Origin: Mytilus californianus
Lineage: Eukaryota; Mollusca; Bivalvia; Mytilida; Mytilidae
Direction of reading: 5' to 3'
Length of the DNA: 64,000 nt
Assembly (NCBI RefSeq): GCF_021869535.1
Contig: NW_026262648.1
Location: forward strand, 3,929,794 to 3,993,793
Part shown: piece by piece, positions 35,786 to 47,084 of the stretch
Position numbering within the stretch: the stretch's first letter is position 1
How the letters are laid out: each line of letters opens with the position of its first letter
Position numbers and translations under genes: made by a program
The notes under the pieces: model-generated
The model's database searches: none
What the model was told of the DNA's origin: nothing
Seen by the model: the letters and a program-made list of their open reading frames with translations, nothing else

Positions 35786-36881
35786 ATCGTTAATTATCCA
35801 TTTTTAGATGGTGATGTTCCCTTGTCACCATCTTATGGTGTTTATATATCTCAACTTGTACGATTCGCTCGTGTATGTAACAACGTGTTAGATTTTAGCG
35901 AGAGAAATTTATATATTACTGAAAAATTATTACACCAGGGTTTTCGATATAATAAACTAGTCAAAACATTTACTAAATTTTATCATCGGTATAAGGACAT
36001 CATTCCTAAATATAACTCAACATGCAGACATCTTATACGTTCGGGTATTTCACATCCAATCTTTTATGGTAATATTCTTTACAAAGCACAAAAATGTCAG
36101 TATTCACCTCAAAAGCTAACAAAACCTTTAAACAGACTTATTAAGAAGGGATATAGTTACGATACTGTTGTCAGGTCATTAAAAATTGCATATTTATGCT
36201 TTAATATTGATTTACTTATAGGGTCTTTGCATCGGAATTAAACATTTATTCTAAAACCAGTTGTTGGCATGACACGGGTTATGTTCTTCTCATATATTTT
36301 ATGACGGTATAATACTAAACCCCTAACAGGAGGGATTGTGCCTGATATTCATATGATATTGACATAATCTTTCAATCAGTTTAATTGAGGTCTGGAGCTG
36401 GCATGTCAGTAACTGCTAGTAGTCTGTTGTTATTTATGTATTATTGTCATTTTGTTTATTTTCTTTTGTTTCCTATTCTGACATCGGACTCGGACTTCTC
36501 TTAAACTGAGTTTTACTGTGCGTACTGTTGTACGTTTGTTTTTTCTACATTGGCTAGAGGTATAGGGGGAGGGTTGAGATCTCAAAAAACATGTTTAACC
36601 CCGCCGCATTTTTGCGCCTGTCCCAAGTCAGGAGCCTCTGGCCTTTGTCAGTCTTGTATCATTTTTAATTTTAGTTTCTTGTGTATAATTTGGAGTTTAG
36701 TATGACGTCCATTATCACTGAACTAGTATACATATTTGTTTAGGGGCCAGCTGAAGGACGACTCCGGGTGCGGGAGTTTCTCGCTGCATTGAAGACCCAT
36801 TGGTGGCCTTCGGCTGTTGTCTGCTCTATGGTCGGGTTGTTGTCTCTTTGACACACTCCCCATTTCCATTCTCAATTTTAT
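35786..36881 (+). pseudogene. 5'-truncated Penelope-like element copy (thumb region plus 3' UTR)
   Basis: Collinear with 55088-56184. It keeps the last 150 or so codons of the reverse transcriptase ORF (VNYPFLDGDVPLSPSYGVYI...GSLHRN, stop 36239-36241) and the 640-bp 3' UTR, which ends CATTCTCAATTTTAT. The catalytic RT motifs are missing because of 5' truncation, the usual outcome of target-primed insertion. About 95% identical to the longer copy by eye. The 88 codons upstream are fused by chance and are not part of the element. Confidence 0.88.
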
Positions 36882-37493
36882 GTTCTTTATTCAAACAAAA
36901 GTTATATTATTTGTTTTAATAAATATATTGTGATATCCTAGTGGATAGAGGTTTAGATTGTGTCAATCAATTCTTGTAAAATAACATTTTCTATGTTACC
37001 TAAGTAAACTTATGTTTCAATGTTTCCCTTTAAGATTTTTCTTAACATTATGCACTTAAAATATCATTATATGAAACTTATTAATCGTTTATGTGTTCTG
37101 TTCTCAATATAACCTTCCTAAGCGACGTTTCGTCAATGATCAGTTCATTCTTGGCTTTTAAATATTTGGCTTTTAACGTTCCTGGTGAAGGTTAATCCAG
37201 AAATCCGCTTAGACATATACAATTTATAAAGTGCTTTTTTGATGCGAATTATCTTACAAGTCGGAAATTTTAGCAGATTTTTTACTCTCAGTATTTTTGC
37301 ACAAGCGTTAGCGTGTTAAAAGAGTGGCCGACTATGTGGTTTTAAAACTAACTACATGATTGTAGTTGTAAAAATCAAAGATAAGAAATGTGTTTCTTAT
37401 TAAAAGGTCTATCCATCTCACATATTGATACCTCAGGTTTGGAATGAAAAATACATTTTCTTCTTCTTATTCCTTGAATAATTGGATTTTAAT
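36882..37493. other. Intergenic stretch with a dispersed mussel-type repeat fragment
   Basis: About 37110-37260 (GCGACGTTTCGTCAATGATC..., CGTTCCTGGTGAAGGTTAATC) resembles a dispersed repeat I remember from mussel genomes. Nothing else is recognised. Confidence 0.35.
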
Positions 37494-37943
37494 TAGGTCT
37501 TTCCACTTTTCTGTGGAAACACCTTGAGCCTTTGTTCTGATTATTATTTTCCTTCCGCCACATTTTATTTCTTGCGTAGTATTTTTGTTTCGCAAGATGT
37601 TGCTTAGAAGTTTGGTATATGATATCGATCAGTTTTGTGATTTTGAAACTCATCATGTTTAATGGAAAATTTTCTTTGTAAGAGTAATTTCCCCGAACAT
37701 TGTTGTTAGTGGTATCTTCTCCTTTCCATCCGTAAGAGAAACCAACATTTTTATAAAATTGTTCCAAACATTCTCAGCATGTTTTAAATAATTTTGACCG
37801 AAGCTATCAGGAGACTCCATACGAGAGTTATTTCCCCTTTCGTATTCCATATTTATGAAATATATTTGTAACTGGCAAACCATAAGTGATAGATAACTGA
37901 GGTCCTTCATTTGAGGTCTTTGGTCTACCAAAAGAAAAATGAA

Positions 37944-37967
37944 GTCAAGGTCACAGGTCAAGGTCAT
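37944..37967 (+). promoter_or_regulatory. Paired AAGGTCA nuclear-receptor half-sites
   Basis: GTCAAGGTCACAGGTCAAGGTCAT contains two TCAAGGTCA (ERR/SF-1-type) sites as a direct repeat. The same pairing occurs in the other copies of this repeat (59311-59336, 63803-63828). Confidence 0.4.
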
Positions 37968-38328
37968 GATGTAAATATATATTTTTGTTTATTATCATAT
38001 AAGGTATCGACAAAATATTTTTACTAATTTTTTATTTGCGACATGTCGTAACACATAAGTTTTGATTGAAAGGATAAGTGAAATGTAGTGGGAGTTTTTT
38101 CCCCTCTTATAAAAAAATTGCTGTATGGTGATATTTATAATTAACCATTAATAGTACAGACCTGGGACTATTATATTTATATAGTAAGTCCCAGTACAGA
38201 CCTAGTGTCTTTTGATTTGAGGTCCTTTCTTAAAGTTTAATTTGACGTTCTTGATTTTGACCTATGCTGTTACTTCTTACTGATACAAAGTCATATGATC
38301 TTTTGAATTCAGTTGCAGACCTATATGA

Positions 38329-39067
38329 AAAAAAGAAATTAGAAGAGGAATTCATAAAATCCTGGAAACAAGCTCTTTTTTGTAACTCTAATAAGGATAG
38401 TCATGGTAAAAACTAAGAACGTATCGTAAAGTTAAAAATAATTTCGAATTAGAAAAATATCTCCTACTGGACCTTAATAAAAGTGTTATTTCTAAAATGG
38501 TAAAAATTAGAATTAGTAATAGCAAATTACTAATAAAAGTTTGTAGATATACTAGAACGCCTTTAGAACAGAGAATTTGTCCACTCTGCAAGTATGGAAT
38601 TGAAGATGAATTCCATTTCCTCATTAAATGTAAAGCGTTATAATTTAATAGAAGTCTTTTGTAATTTAAGTGATATAGTCCCATCTTTTGTTAATATGTC
38701 TGAACAAGATAAATTTAGTTTCATTTTGAAAAATAATGATGCTGAAATATGTACTGTATGTGTAGCTGGAATAAGTGATATGTATGATAAGAACATTTAT
38801 TTAAAGCAAACATAATGTTGTTGAGAACTGTTATAGTATGAACGCTTATTGTAATAGCTTGATAACACATAGTATGAATAATACCTCCACGCAATGTAGT
38901 TATATTACAAAATTTGCGTCTCTTATCATTGAGAAAATATGTCTTTGTATATTTGTCTTTGTTTTTTTGTTGGTATTTTTATATTTGTATTTTGTTAATG
39001 TCAGCTGGTATCATTCCTGTATTGGAATTTACACCAATAAAATTATTTTATTTTTTTTATTTTGATT
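38329..39067 (+). mobile_element. LINE 3' fragment (5'-truncated)
   Basis: Encodes the C-terminal end of a LINE ORF2: KIRISNSKLL, then a Cys/His cluster RICPLCKYGIEDEFHFLIKC (C-X2-C...H-X4-C), a motif common at the C-terminus of several LINE clades. It has frameshifts. It ends in an AT-rich tail with AATAAAATT. TATATGA flanks both ends (38322-38328 and 39068-39074) as the likely target duplication. Confidence 0.75.
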
Positions 39068-39390
39068 TATATGACGTTGAAAAATTTCAACCGGAAGTAA
39101 CTTTCGTAAACCAAAATGAGCCACTTTTGGCACAATTTTCATGTAAACGTTACTAAAACCATTTATTTTGGGCATTGGTGTCAAGTAACTTATCGTTTAA
39201 AATCGGAATTTGCAACTCATCTCCCTTCTTGTAAGTAAAAGTATGTAGAAATTATATTTTTTTTGGGAATCAGAGTAAAATAAGCTATTATTTGCACCGG
39301 CAAGGACATTTAAAACCGAAAGTATTTATATTTTCCAATCAAAATACATGTATTTTGGGTGGAAAGACCTTCAATTGTTTCAATAATTCT

Positions 39391-40412
39391 TTTTCTTCCA
39401 CCACATTATTATTTTTTGTTTCCCAACATGCCGATCAGACAATTTGCATATGATATAGAACAGTTATTGCACTTCTTATGTTGTTAATGGTATCCCTTAA
39501 GATATACATAAATGTAACTTATGAGCCGTTAGTAAAACTTATCAAAGATACTAGGATTCAAATTTTATACGCCAGACGCGCGTTTCTACTAATCAGTGAC
39601 GCTCGGATAAAAAAAGTTAGTAACGCTAAATAAAGTACGACAAAGTTTTGGTAACAGTAGATTTACAATATGAATAAATGTCAATAGAGACCAGAGTATT
39701 ATGATTGGAAGTCCTTAATCCACCAAAAGAAAGTTGTGGTCAGAATCAACGGTCAATGTCACTTTCTAAATTCTGAATTTTGATTGTTTTTACCTTTGGA
39801 GATCATCTCGATGATTAATAAGATGGCGTCTATTCAAAAATACACAAAAATGTTGATGTATTATAACGAGTCCATGCATTGTTAATCGTTTCTTTATGAT
39901 TTTTTTTGTAATTTGGATAGAAGTTTTAGTATGTTATAAATAAAATATGAGAATTCGAGTCGAATCGGTGAACATGAATTTGACAGCTATTGAGCTAATG
40001 CCCCTTTAATGCTATATTTTTCTCTACAAATGCGATATTTTTTCATATGAATACAATGTCGACACTATGGCACAATGCATTCAAAACAAACAAGAAACAT
40101 CGGCGATTATTCATGACAGGTTGGATAGAATAAGCAAATCATGATCTCTGACACTGACATTTTGTATATGATATAAAAAAAAATAAGGAGAACTTGTATG
40201 TATGCAGATAAAAACCAGTAACAACAACTAAATAAATCATGTTCTGCTAGACTAAAATTTCAATTAGTACACATCCAATGGGTTAAGTGTAAAGACGTCA
40301 TATTTTATGCTTACATTGTTACAAATGAATGTAAAAAACAAATTCTAAAATATCATAACAGTATGTATTATAAGAGTAATCATGTGTAAAACTCATTTCC
40401 TCTAAAAATAGG
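39391..40412. other. Intergenic stretch with a mussel-type repeat fragment
   Basis: At 39530-39650 the sequence TTTTATACGCCAGACGCGCG followed by ATCAGTGACGCTCGGAT matches a very abundant dispersed mussel repeat as I remember it. The rest is AT-rich with no recognised feature. Confidence 0.4.
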
Positions 40413-40596
40413 GGTTCGTCCAGGACTACTCTATTTAAGATTTTTATTAACGTTCTCCATCATATCTACAATCATGATTTGACTCTGTGAAACTTAAATG
40501 TAATGATTTAAATTGCTTAATATGCAGATGATGTTGTGATTTTTTCAACTTCAGCTGAAGGATTGCAACGCAAACTAAAATATTAGAAAAATATTC
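40413..40596 (+). pseudogene. LINE reverse transcriptase fragment (motif C region)
   Basis: A decayed frame with LRFLLT and then YADDVVIFSTSAEGLQRKL, the YADD catalytic motif and following helix of LINE-type reverse transcriptases. It breaks off at 40596, where Penelope-like sequence starts. Confidence 0.7.
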
Positions 40597-41745
40597 TATA
40601 TCCTTGCCGACCTCTTCTTATTTTCATATGAGTCGGAGTACCTTCAGACACAAAAACAAGAAGACCAAAGAAGCCAGATCATTTAATTTCACATTCAGAT
40701 ATATTGATGATGTTCTTTCCATTAGCAATCCAAACTTTTCTGATATCCTCCAGAACTAGAAATTAAAGAAACAACAGACACGGCTTCCTCCGCCTCATTT
40801 TTAGACTTATACCTTGAAATCGACATAAGCGGTCATTTTAGTACCAGAATCTATGACAAACGAGACTATTTTAATTTTGAAATTATCAATTTCCCCCACC
40901 TTAGTAGCATTATACCAACTTCACCTGCATATGGGATATACGTTTCCCAACTCATTCGGTATTCAAGAGCTTGCAGCTGCTACTCAGACTTTACAAAACG
41001 TCTTCAGTGTCTGAGCAGAAAGTTAATGAACCAGGGTTATGTCAAGAACGTCTCGTCCTTTTTCTAACAAAGTTCATCGGAAGATACCAAGACCTTGTTG
41101 ATATATATTCCGTATCAACTTCACAAATAATACATGATGGTTTTGAAGTATAGATTTTAGGTACTGACGTTGTTTATCATCTTAATTACGTGTTATAGAG
41201 TTCTTTTTATTTGTCTTTGTAAATTATTTACCTTTACTGTTTAGTTCATTTTTGGTAAGAACCTTTTGGCGTGGCTCGGTACTTATGCATCTCGCCAAAC
41301 TGTTGTTGTGCTGTGGTCATTTTTTTGTATTTTTGTCTTCATTTTTGCTTATGTGCTTTGTCTATACGCCATTTTGTTTTTCTTTGTTGACATATTTGTT
41401 TGTTTTTATGTGTGATTAAGATTATAACACAATGTTGACTGCTGTACCCCTATTTTTGACATTTTTGTCTATTATGTCTTTTTGTTTTGTTAACACATTG
41501 TTGTCAATATAATGGTATTTTATGCGACTGTCCTACAAGTGAGAAGTTTAGCTAGCTATAAAACCAGGTTTAATCCACCATTTTCTACATAAGAAAATGC
41601 CTGTACCCAGTCAGGATTATGACACTTGTTTTCCATTCGTTTGATGTGTTTGAGCTTTTGATTTTGCCATTTGATAATGGACTTTCCGATTTGAAATTTC
41701 CTTGGAGTTCGGCATTTTTGTTATTTTACTTATTGCTCTAACTGG
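40597..41745 (+). pseudogene. Penelope-like element fragment, second subfamily, with 3' UTR
   Basis: The frame starts in LADLFLFSYES (end of RT motif B), then TFRYIDDVLSI (YIDD, motif C), FLDLYLEID, RIYDKRDYFNFEI and SPAYGVYISQLIRYSRAC, through to HDGFEV. There are one or two frameshifts. From 41156 onwards the sequence is a 3' UTR that contains AAAACCAGGTTTAATCCACC (41561-41580), a segment I know from other bivalve copies. It is related to, but clearly diverged from, the element at 53438. Confidence 0.8.
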
Positions 41746-41938
41746 TGTCTTAAGATCAATCGTAAAAATAAATATATTAAATAATGCGGCAGAAATTTCT
41801 ATTTAATAATTCTACTATTAAAGTGTGTCCAGTTATTAACATCTGGGTATACATTTTTCAGCTTTAGGAAATTTTTCATTGACTAAAAATGAATTTCATA
41901 TATATATGAATTTCATATATATATGAATTTCATATATA
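41746..41938. repeat. AT-rich stretch with short tandem repeat
   Basis: Ends in three copies of a 19-bp unit containing GAATTTCATATATATAT (41889-41938), directly before the foldback. Confidence 0.7.
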
Positions 41939-41974
41939 TAGGTTTGAACGTTGTTTTCAATTTAGACTTGTTTA

Positions 41975-42016
<42 letters not shown>

Positions 42017-42482
42017 AAAAGTTTTAAATTTTGTCCACGCTGTGCATAAAATAGGAAAAAAAAGGTAAGGCTGAAAATGCACCGAATATTTATATTCAAT
42101 ATGAATATTCACATTTTGTCTATTACAACAACAAATTGTTCAAAAATGTATCCTACCGGTCAGGAGTAACGTCCATCAGCGACATTATTATTTAGTCCTG
42201 AACGTCATAATATAGCACAACGTAGGTACTTAAAACGAAAGTGAAAGTACATAATTATTACGTTGTGCTATATTATGACGTTCAGGACTAAATAATAATG
42301 TCGCTGATGGACGTTACCCCTGACGACGTCGCCAGCAACCATATCCTTGAAGATCTGTTAAACAGTGAAACCGGTAGGATACTATGGAGAACATTTTTGA
42401 ACAATTTGTTGTTATAATAGACAAAATGTGAATATTCATATTGAATATAAATATTTGGTGCATTTTCAGCCTTACCTTTTTT

Positions 42483-42532
<50 letters not shown>

Positions 42533-42565
42533 GCAAGTCTAAATTGAAAACAACGTTCAAACCTA
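41939..42565. repeat. Large foldback (inverted repeat), arms 286 and 307 nt
   Basis: The left arm 41939-42224 and right arm 42259-42565 are near-perfect inverted copies around a 34-nt loop. Outer ends are TAGGTTTGAACGTTG and its complement. The right arm holds extra bases absent on the left (about 45 nt near 42322-42368, 8 nt near 42380). Each arm contains an (AT)n microsatellite of different length. Confidence 0.9.
42298..42417 (+). CDS. 39-codon open frame in the right foldback arm (uncertain)
   Basis: ATG 42298 to TAA 42415. It has an acidic, helical composition (DVTPDDVASN, LEDLLNSETG, RILWRTF) and higher GC than its surroundings. The left arm has lost the middle of it. No family is recognised. 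It could be the remnant of an exon captured by the foldback, or chance. Confidence 0.2.
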   Translation: MSLMDVTPDDVASNHILEDLLNSETGRILWRTFLNNLLL

Positions 42566-42759
42566 TGATTGCGTTGCGTATATATATATAAAGCACTGAA
42601 ACGATATTACAAATTAAGAAAATGGTTTTTTCAAGTACAAATCCAGGAATAAACTCTAGTTTACATGTTTTTGATCACACAATCAAACCTAAACTTGTAT
42701 ATGATTCAGAAATTTAGGGATGATCATTTAATGTTAATAATAAGAAAATCCACTCTTAT

Positions 42760-42953
42760 CCAGGAAAGCTTAATCTAGATTTACGTAATAAGAATTTACC
42801 ATGTGAACAATTGCGTACACGTTTTGTAAATTTGTATTAGGTGGGCATAGGAAAGGTGTTAACTTTGCATCACTATCAGAGCTCGGAAGGTTTCCACTAC
42901 GTTATAACATTGTACAATCTACGTTAGAATATTGTAACTATTATTTTACAGAA
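42760..42953 (+). pseudogene. LINE ORF2 fragment, upstream part
   Basis: A decayed frame with TRFCKFVLGGHRKGVNFASL and SELGRFPLRYNIV, a block found between the thumb and C-terminal domain of LINE ORF2 proteins. It is cut by repeat R at 42954. The 3' part of a LINE resumes after 44380 in the same orientation, so both may belong to one element. Confidence 0.65.
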
Positions 42954-43543
42954 TTATTATAGGATTAAACGCCTTTTTAAAGGAATTTATTGGTGTATAA
43001 ACTCGACCAATTCACTCACAAACAAATAAAATGATATGTTTGTGAGTGACTTGGTACAGTTTATACACCAATAAATTCTTTTAAAAAGGCGTTTAGTCCT
43101 TATAATTCTTTAAAATTGGAGATAAGGAATTTATTTTTCCACACTCGTAACCTCTTTCACACGTAAATTGTATATTTGTGTCATTGAATAGGCCTGGCGC
43201 ATGAATATATTTGTTGGTTAACGCAAAAATATGTACTCCATCAAATTTGCAATCTGATAAAAAATAAACTACAAAAACTCTTATTATCATTCAAACGAAT
43301 GTTTTGTGTTTATTATTTAATTTAACTATTAAGACCTATTAACGCGAATTGAAAATAAATTTTGTTAACGTCGATCCGGATTGTGTCATTATCGCCGCCA
43401 TCTTGTTTACATTGGTTACGAAAAGAAGTTCGGTCAACGTCGTCTATCGAAAAATTAACAACGTCAAGAACAACTACCGGAAGTCCTCTCAACCAATCAT
43501 ATCAACGTATTCTCTTATATGTAAATCATATAAGAATTATTTT
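42954..43543 (-). repeat. Repeat R copy 2 (YY1/ETS motifs, hairpin end)
   Basis: Reverse orientation of 19128-19694. The hairpin end is more complete here: arms 42961-43026 and 43036-43100, about 65 bp with a 9-nt loop. CCGGAAGT (43478-43485) and GCCGCCATCTTG (43393-43404) are the ETS- and YY1-type motifs. A 65-codon open frame lies at 43093-43290 on the minus strand, with the same start and stop as copy 1. Confidence 0.82.
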
Positions 43544-43743
43544 GTCTGAATTTCAATTATTATGGCACCCTCAACGGAGTTGGGGTGACATATTGTTATT
43601 GTTCCGTTCTTTTTTTTTTTTTTTTTCTTATTTTTATTCTTCCACACATTTTGTCCACAGTATTTCTCGGAATTGGTCAGACCAATGTTGATGGAACTAA
43701 ATCATAATGTGGAACACTAATTGAAGCTGTGCAAGAGACATTG

Positions 43744-44361
43744 GAATGGTTCAAAATGGCCGCCGTTACCATGGAAACAGCAAAAAGGTAAACAAAAATC
43801 TAATTTCTTAATTGTTTATCTTTTGTTATAAGAGCCATCTTATGGAAACTTTATGTAAATGTTGCCAGTGGTGCCCTGAAGTACAAAAATGTACCATCAG
43901 TACTTATAAATTCCAAAATGGCTGTCATTGCCATGGAAACTGGGGAAAAGTTAAACATTGACCCTATTGGGGAAAAATTAAAACTGCATGTTCTTAAATA
44001 ATATTAAATCAAACACGATGAAACTTCATGAATATATAACATGGCACAAAGTTATAGCTGTTGTTGGCATTTTCGAAATGGACACCGTACCCATGGAAAC
44101 AGCAAACATGTCCAAAAACATTTCAGAATGCTCCAAACTTAATGAAACTTAAAACAATTGTTGACTGGTAAGTAAAGATGAGACTTTTGAACTTGGAATT
44201 TCCAAAATGGCCGCTGTTGCCATGGAAACTGCAAAAATAGGAAATACAAAAAAATGCTCCAAACTTCTGGAAAATTTACAAACAGATGCGTTGTGAAGAA
44301 TTTATGTGCATTGACTGTTTAAACTTCTCAAAATGGCTGCAGTTTAGTGGCAATGTGGGAT
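43744..44361. repeat. Tandem array with RFX X-box-like and YY1-like motifs
   Basis: Four to five diverged units spaced 129-162 bp apart. X-box-like GTTACCATGGAAAC lies at 43765-43778, with variants at 43927-43940, 44087-44100 and 44216-44229 (GTTGCCATGGAAAC). Each is preceded by AAAATGGC(C/T)GC or a close variant. A fifth, degenerate unit lies near 44328. Non-coding. Confidence 0.7.
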
Positions 44362-44379
44362 GGGTGCCATCCGCTATTG

Positions 44380-45095
44380 CTTGCAATGGCAAATTTAGCT
44401 ATCTGCTGCTTTTGTAAACTCAAAAGATTTGCGCAAACAACGTAAAACAACTTGGTACTCCTCAATTACAGAATTGTTAAAAGTTATCGAAGAACACGTT
44501 CTGTCCTCTAATAAAACAACATTATATTTGATTTTAAACCCAGCTTTACCCAAAAAAATACTTAAGTGATTGGAACAATAATAGTGAAGCCCTTCAAGTC
44601 TGAAAAGTTAGATACTTACTTATCTATAAAAGAAAATTCTGTTTCAAAGAATTATCTTAATGTGATTATAGAAAAACATTTTGCTGTTTAAGAATATCAT
44701 CACACAAATTATTCATAAAACCTGGAAGATATGAACATATATCAAGAGAAAAGAGAATTTGTTGTAAATGTGAAAAAATGAGGTAGAAAATGAAAAAAAA
44801 ACATGTGTTAATTAGATGTGACAAATACCACAATGAGCGAAAACAAGGTTTAAATTTACTACTATTTCTAATTAAGTGAAAAAAATAGCCCGTTTAATAG
44901 GGGGAAAAGTTCTTCTATATATTAAATAATGAGGACAAAGATCATCTATATTTTGTGAATAAATTTTTATATGGTCATTTGCCTTAAACTTTATCTAAAT
45001 TCTTACCTAAGATATGTATGTGTATTACTTTTTGTAAATGTTATTGACTTTTACAATATGTATAAGACAAAGTAATCAAAATTAATAAAATACAT
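44380..45095 (+). pseudogene. LINE ORF2 C-terminus and 3' end, decayed
   Basis: Frames with many breaks encode RISSHKLFI, EPGRYEH-like residues, then REKRICCKCE and KHVLIRCDKYHNERK, the C-terminal Cys/His cluster of LINE ORF2. The 3' end carries AATAAAATACATG near 45085. It is probably the continuation of the fragment at 42760. Confidence 0.7.
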
Positions 45096-45299
45096 GTCTG
45101 AAGTGTTTTTGTTTGTTTGTTTGTTTGGTTAGTTGTTTTTTTTTTTTATTGTCTCATTTGTATTCTACCAATCAAGTTTTTCTATCCCTCAGTATCGTTC
45201 TTATATATTTATTTAATTGTTAAACTTTGTTTATTGTTATCTCATGTTGCCGCTTGTGTGTCCATGATTTTGGAAAAATATTCTATCCTATATATTCCA

Positions 45300-45860
45300 T
45301 ATAAAAAGTCAGGTTATAGAATTGTTCCAATAAAGGCAACAGTAGTATACCGCTGTTCAATAGTCATAAATCGATTAAGCGAAAACAAATCCGGGTCACA
45401 AACCAAAACCGAGGGAAACACATCAACTATAAGAGGAAAACAACGGAACAACAGAAACACTGAACTGCTACAAAAACAAACGTCAACATACATAGAAGAA
45501 ACGGACTACTTGATAACAACTGCCATATTCCTGACTTGGTACAGGACATTTTAAGAGAAAAAATGGTGGATTGAACCTGGTTTTATGGCTAGCCAAACCT
45601 CCTGCTTATATGACGATGTTAAAAATACCGCTAAAATAACAACATTACGTTACAGGAATACAGTACAAATAAACGCAAGAACACCAAGGACAGAGAAATA
45701 CATAAATAAATAATATAATTGTACATTACAACATGTAAACCACTGAATAACAACGGACACTTCCCATGGATTTACGACAGTACACCAGTACACCACAAAA
45801 GAATTATGAACTGTGCGTCACACAAATGTATCAACGCCACAAAAAGTGACGTACTTTTGT
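45300..45860 (-). repeat. 3'-end fragment of a dispersed bivalve retroelement
   Basis: Read on the minus strand it contains AAAACCAGGTTCAATCCACC, TACCAAGTCAGGAATATGGC and AACAGCGGTATACTACTG, segments I remember as abundant in mussel genomes. AAAACCAGGTTTAATCCACC at 41561 is a diverged plus-strand relative. The 145-codon open frame across it (45117-45554, plus) is antisense to the repeat and not called. Confidence 0.5.
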
Positions 45861-46112
45861 GAGGTTTTTTTTATCTCAGGTACAGAAAAGTAGAATATAA
45901 AATTGGAATTGAGTTTGTAATGGTGTTATTTTATGTATTTTCTAACCATACAAGAATATTAATATAGAATTGTATTTGTAATGGTGTAATTATTTGTATT
46001 TTCTAACCATGTCGGTTATTCTCCTAAATCAAAACTGTGTAAAACAAACAATTTTATTTTCTAATTGAAAATTAAGCTGAATAAAATAATTTAAGACAGC
46101 AGAGAAGATAAT

Positions 46113-46420
46113 TCTGTTTTAATTGTTTATTACTAAGACTTATGTAAAGAGTGAGCTATTTATACTGTAAATTTATGATGTCTCTTGTCTGGTCAAAGGG
46201 TCAGAGTGTCCTACTTAACCAAACGATAAATTGTTGAAATAAGATGACATGTTTTCACGTGCAGAGAAATTTCACTTATGACCAGTGCATGATTGGATTA
46301 CATCTTTCTTATTGGTCAATGATCTTGCGGGGTCAGCACGAGTTCACGTGTAAGTGCGTTGTGGTCACTTCCTTTTATCATCAGCATTTGATGTGTTAAC
46401 TTGTGATTCAAACAATTTGT
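46113..46420. repeat. Duplicated block Y, copy 1 (promoter-like motifs)
   Basis: About 308 bp, 96-97% identical to 50255-50570. It holds two CACGTG E-boxes (46256-46261 and 46345-46350) around ATTGG/CCAAT-type sites (TTATTGGTCAATG). It may be a promoter of a lost transcription unit. No coding sequence follows it. Confidence 0.75.
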
Positions 46421-47084
46421 TATTAATTTTAATTTTATGGATAATTTTGGACTGGAGTGATTTCCTTTTAGCAATTTGAGGTAAAATCGAACTATACAAA
46501 AGTCTTTTATTTTTTAGCTAGTTTATGCTTAAATTCTGAACAAACGTACAGTTAATTTTTTATCATTCTTCCATTCGGATAGATCTCACGATTTTGATTT
46601 ATGCAAAACATTTAAAGCAGTTAATTGGTCAAATTCATTTCTTTGTCAAAGAGATAGTGGGTCAAATTAATTTTGGTGTTGTTGGCGACACTGTGCGTAT
46701 GCGATCAAAATGTAATTATTTACCATACTTATAAAAATAATAGCTGTTGATTAACCCGATGTTGTAATTTTACAAGTTACTGAATCCTTAATAGCATCCT
46801 AATGTTTGCAGAAAGTATATCCGCCTTGTGTATCTGTAGGAGACATGGTTCATTTAAATTTAACTACAAATACAAACATTTTTGCATAACGATAATAATA
46901 CCATACATGATAGAATGCAAATTACACACTTATATACGATGTTATTCACGATTGCATACACTTAAACACTCTCATATGAAAGAGCAAGACAGTTTAAGTT
47001 TTAAGGCTATGCTATTATTTTTTGGGCTACAAACTCATTTGCCTTACTTGTTTGGGTAAGGTGGACGATATTTCAATTGGTACA
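46421..47084. other. No recognised feature
   Basis: AT-rich. An 85-codon open frame (46802-47059) has no recognisable motif. Confidence 0.5.

Larger units (their letters stand above)
37494..39390. repeat. GGTCTTTCCAC repeat, copy 1, split by a LINE
   Basis: Same family as 58852-60049 and 63331-64000. It begins AGGTCTTTCCACTTTTCTG with a short hairpin (GTCTTTCCAC...GTGGAAA) and ends GGGTGGAAAGACCTTCAATTG. The interior includes nuclear-receptor-like half-sites at 37944-37967. A LINE 3' fragment (38329-39067) interrupts it; the two halves align across the break to the uninterrupted copy. Non-coding. Confidence 0.8.

Noticed and set aside
45117..45554. 145-codon plus-strand frame with hydrophobic N-terminus
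   Set aside because: The 3' half is antisense to a dispersed retroelement 3' end, and the hydrophobic start translates a poly-T tract.
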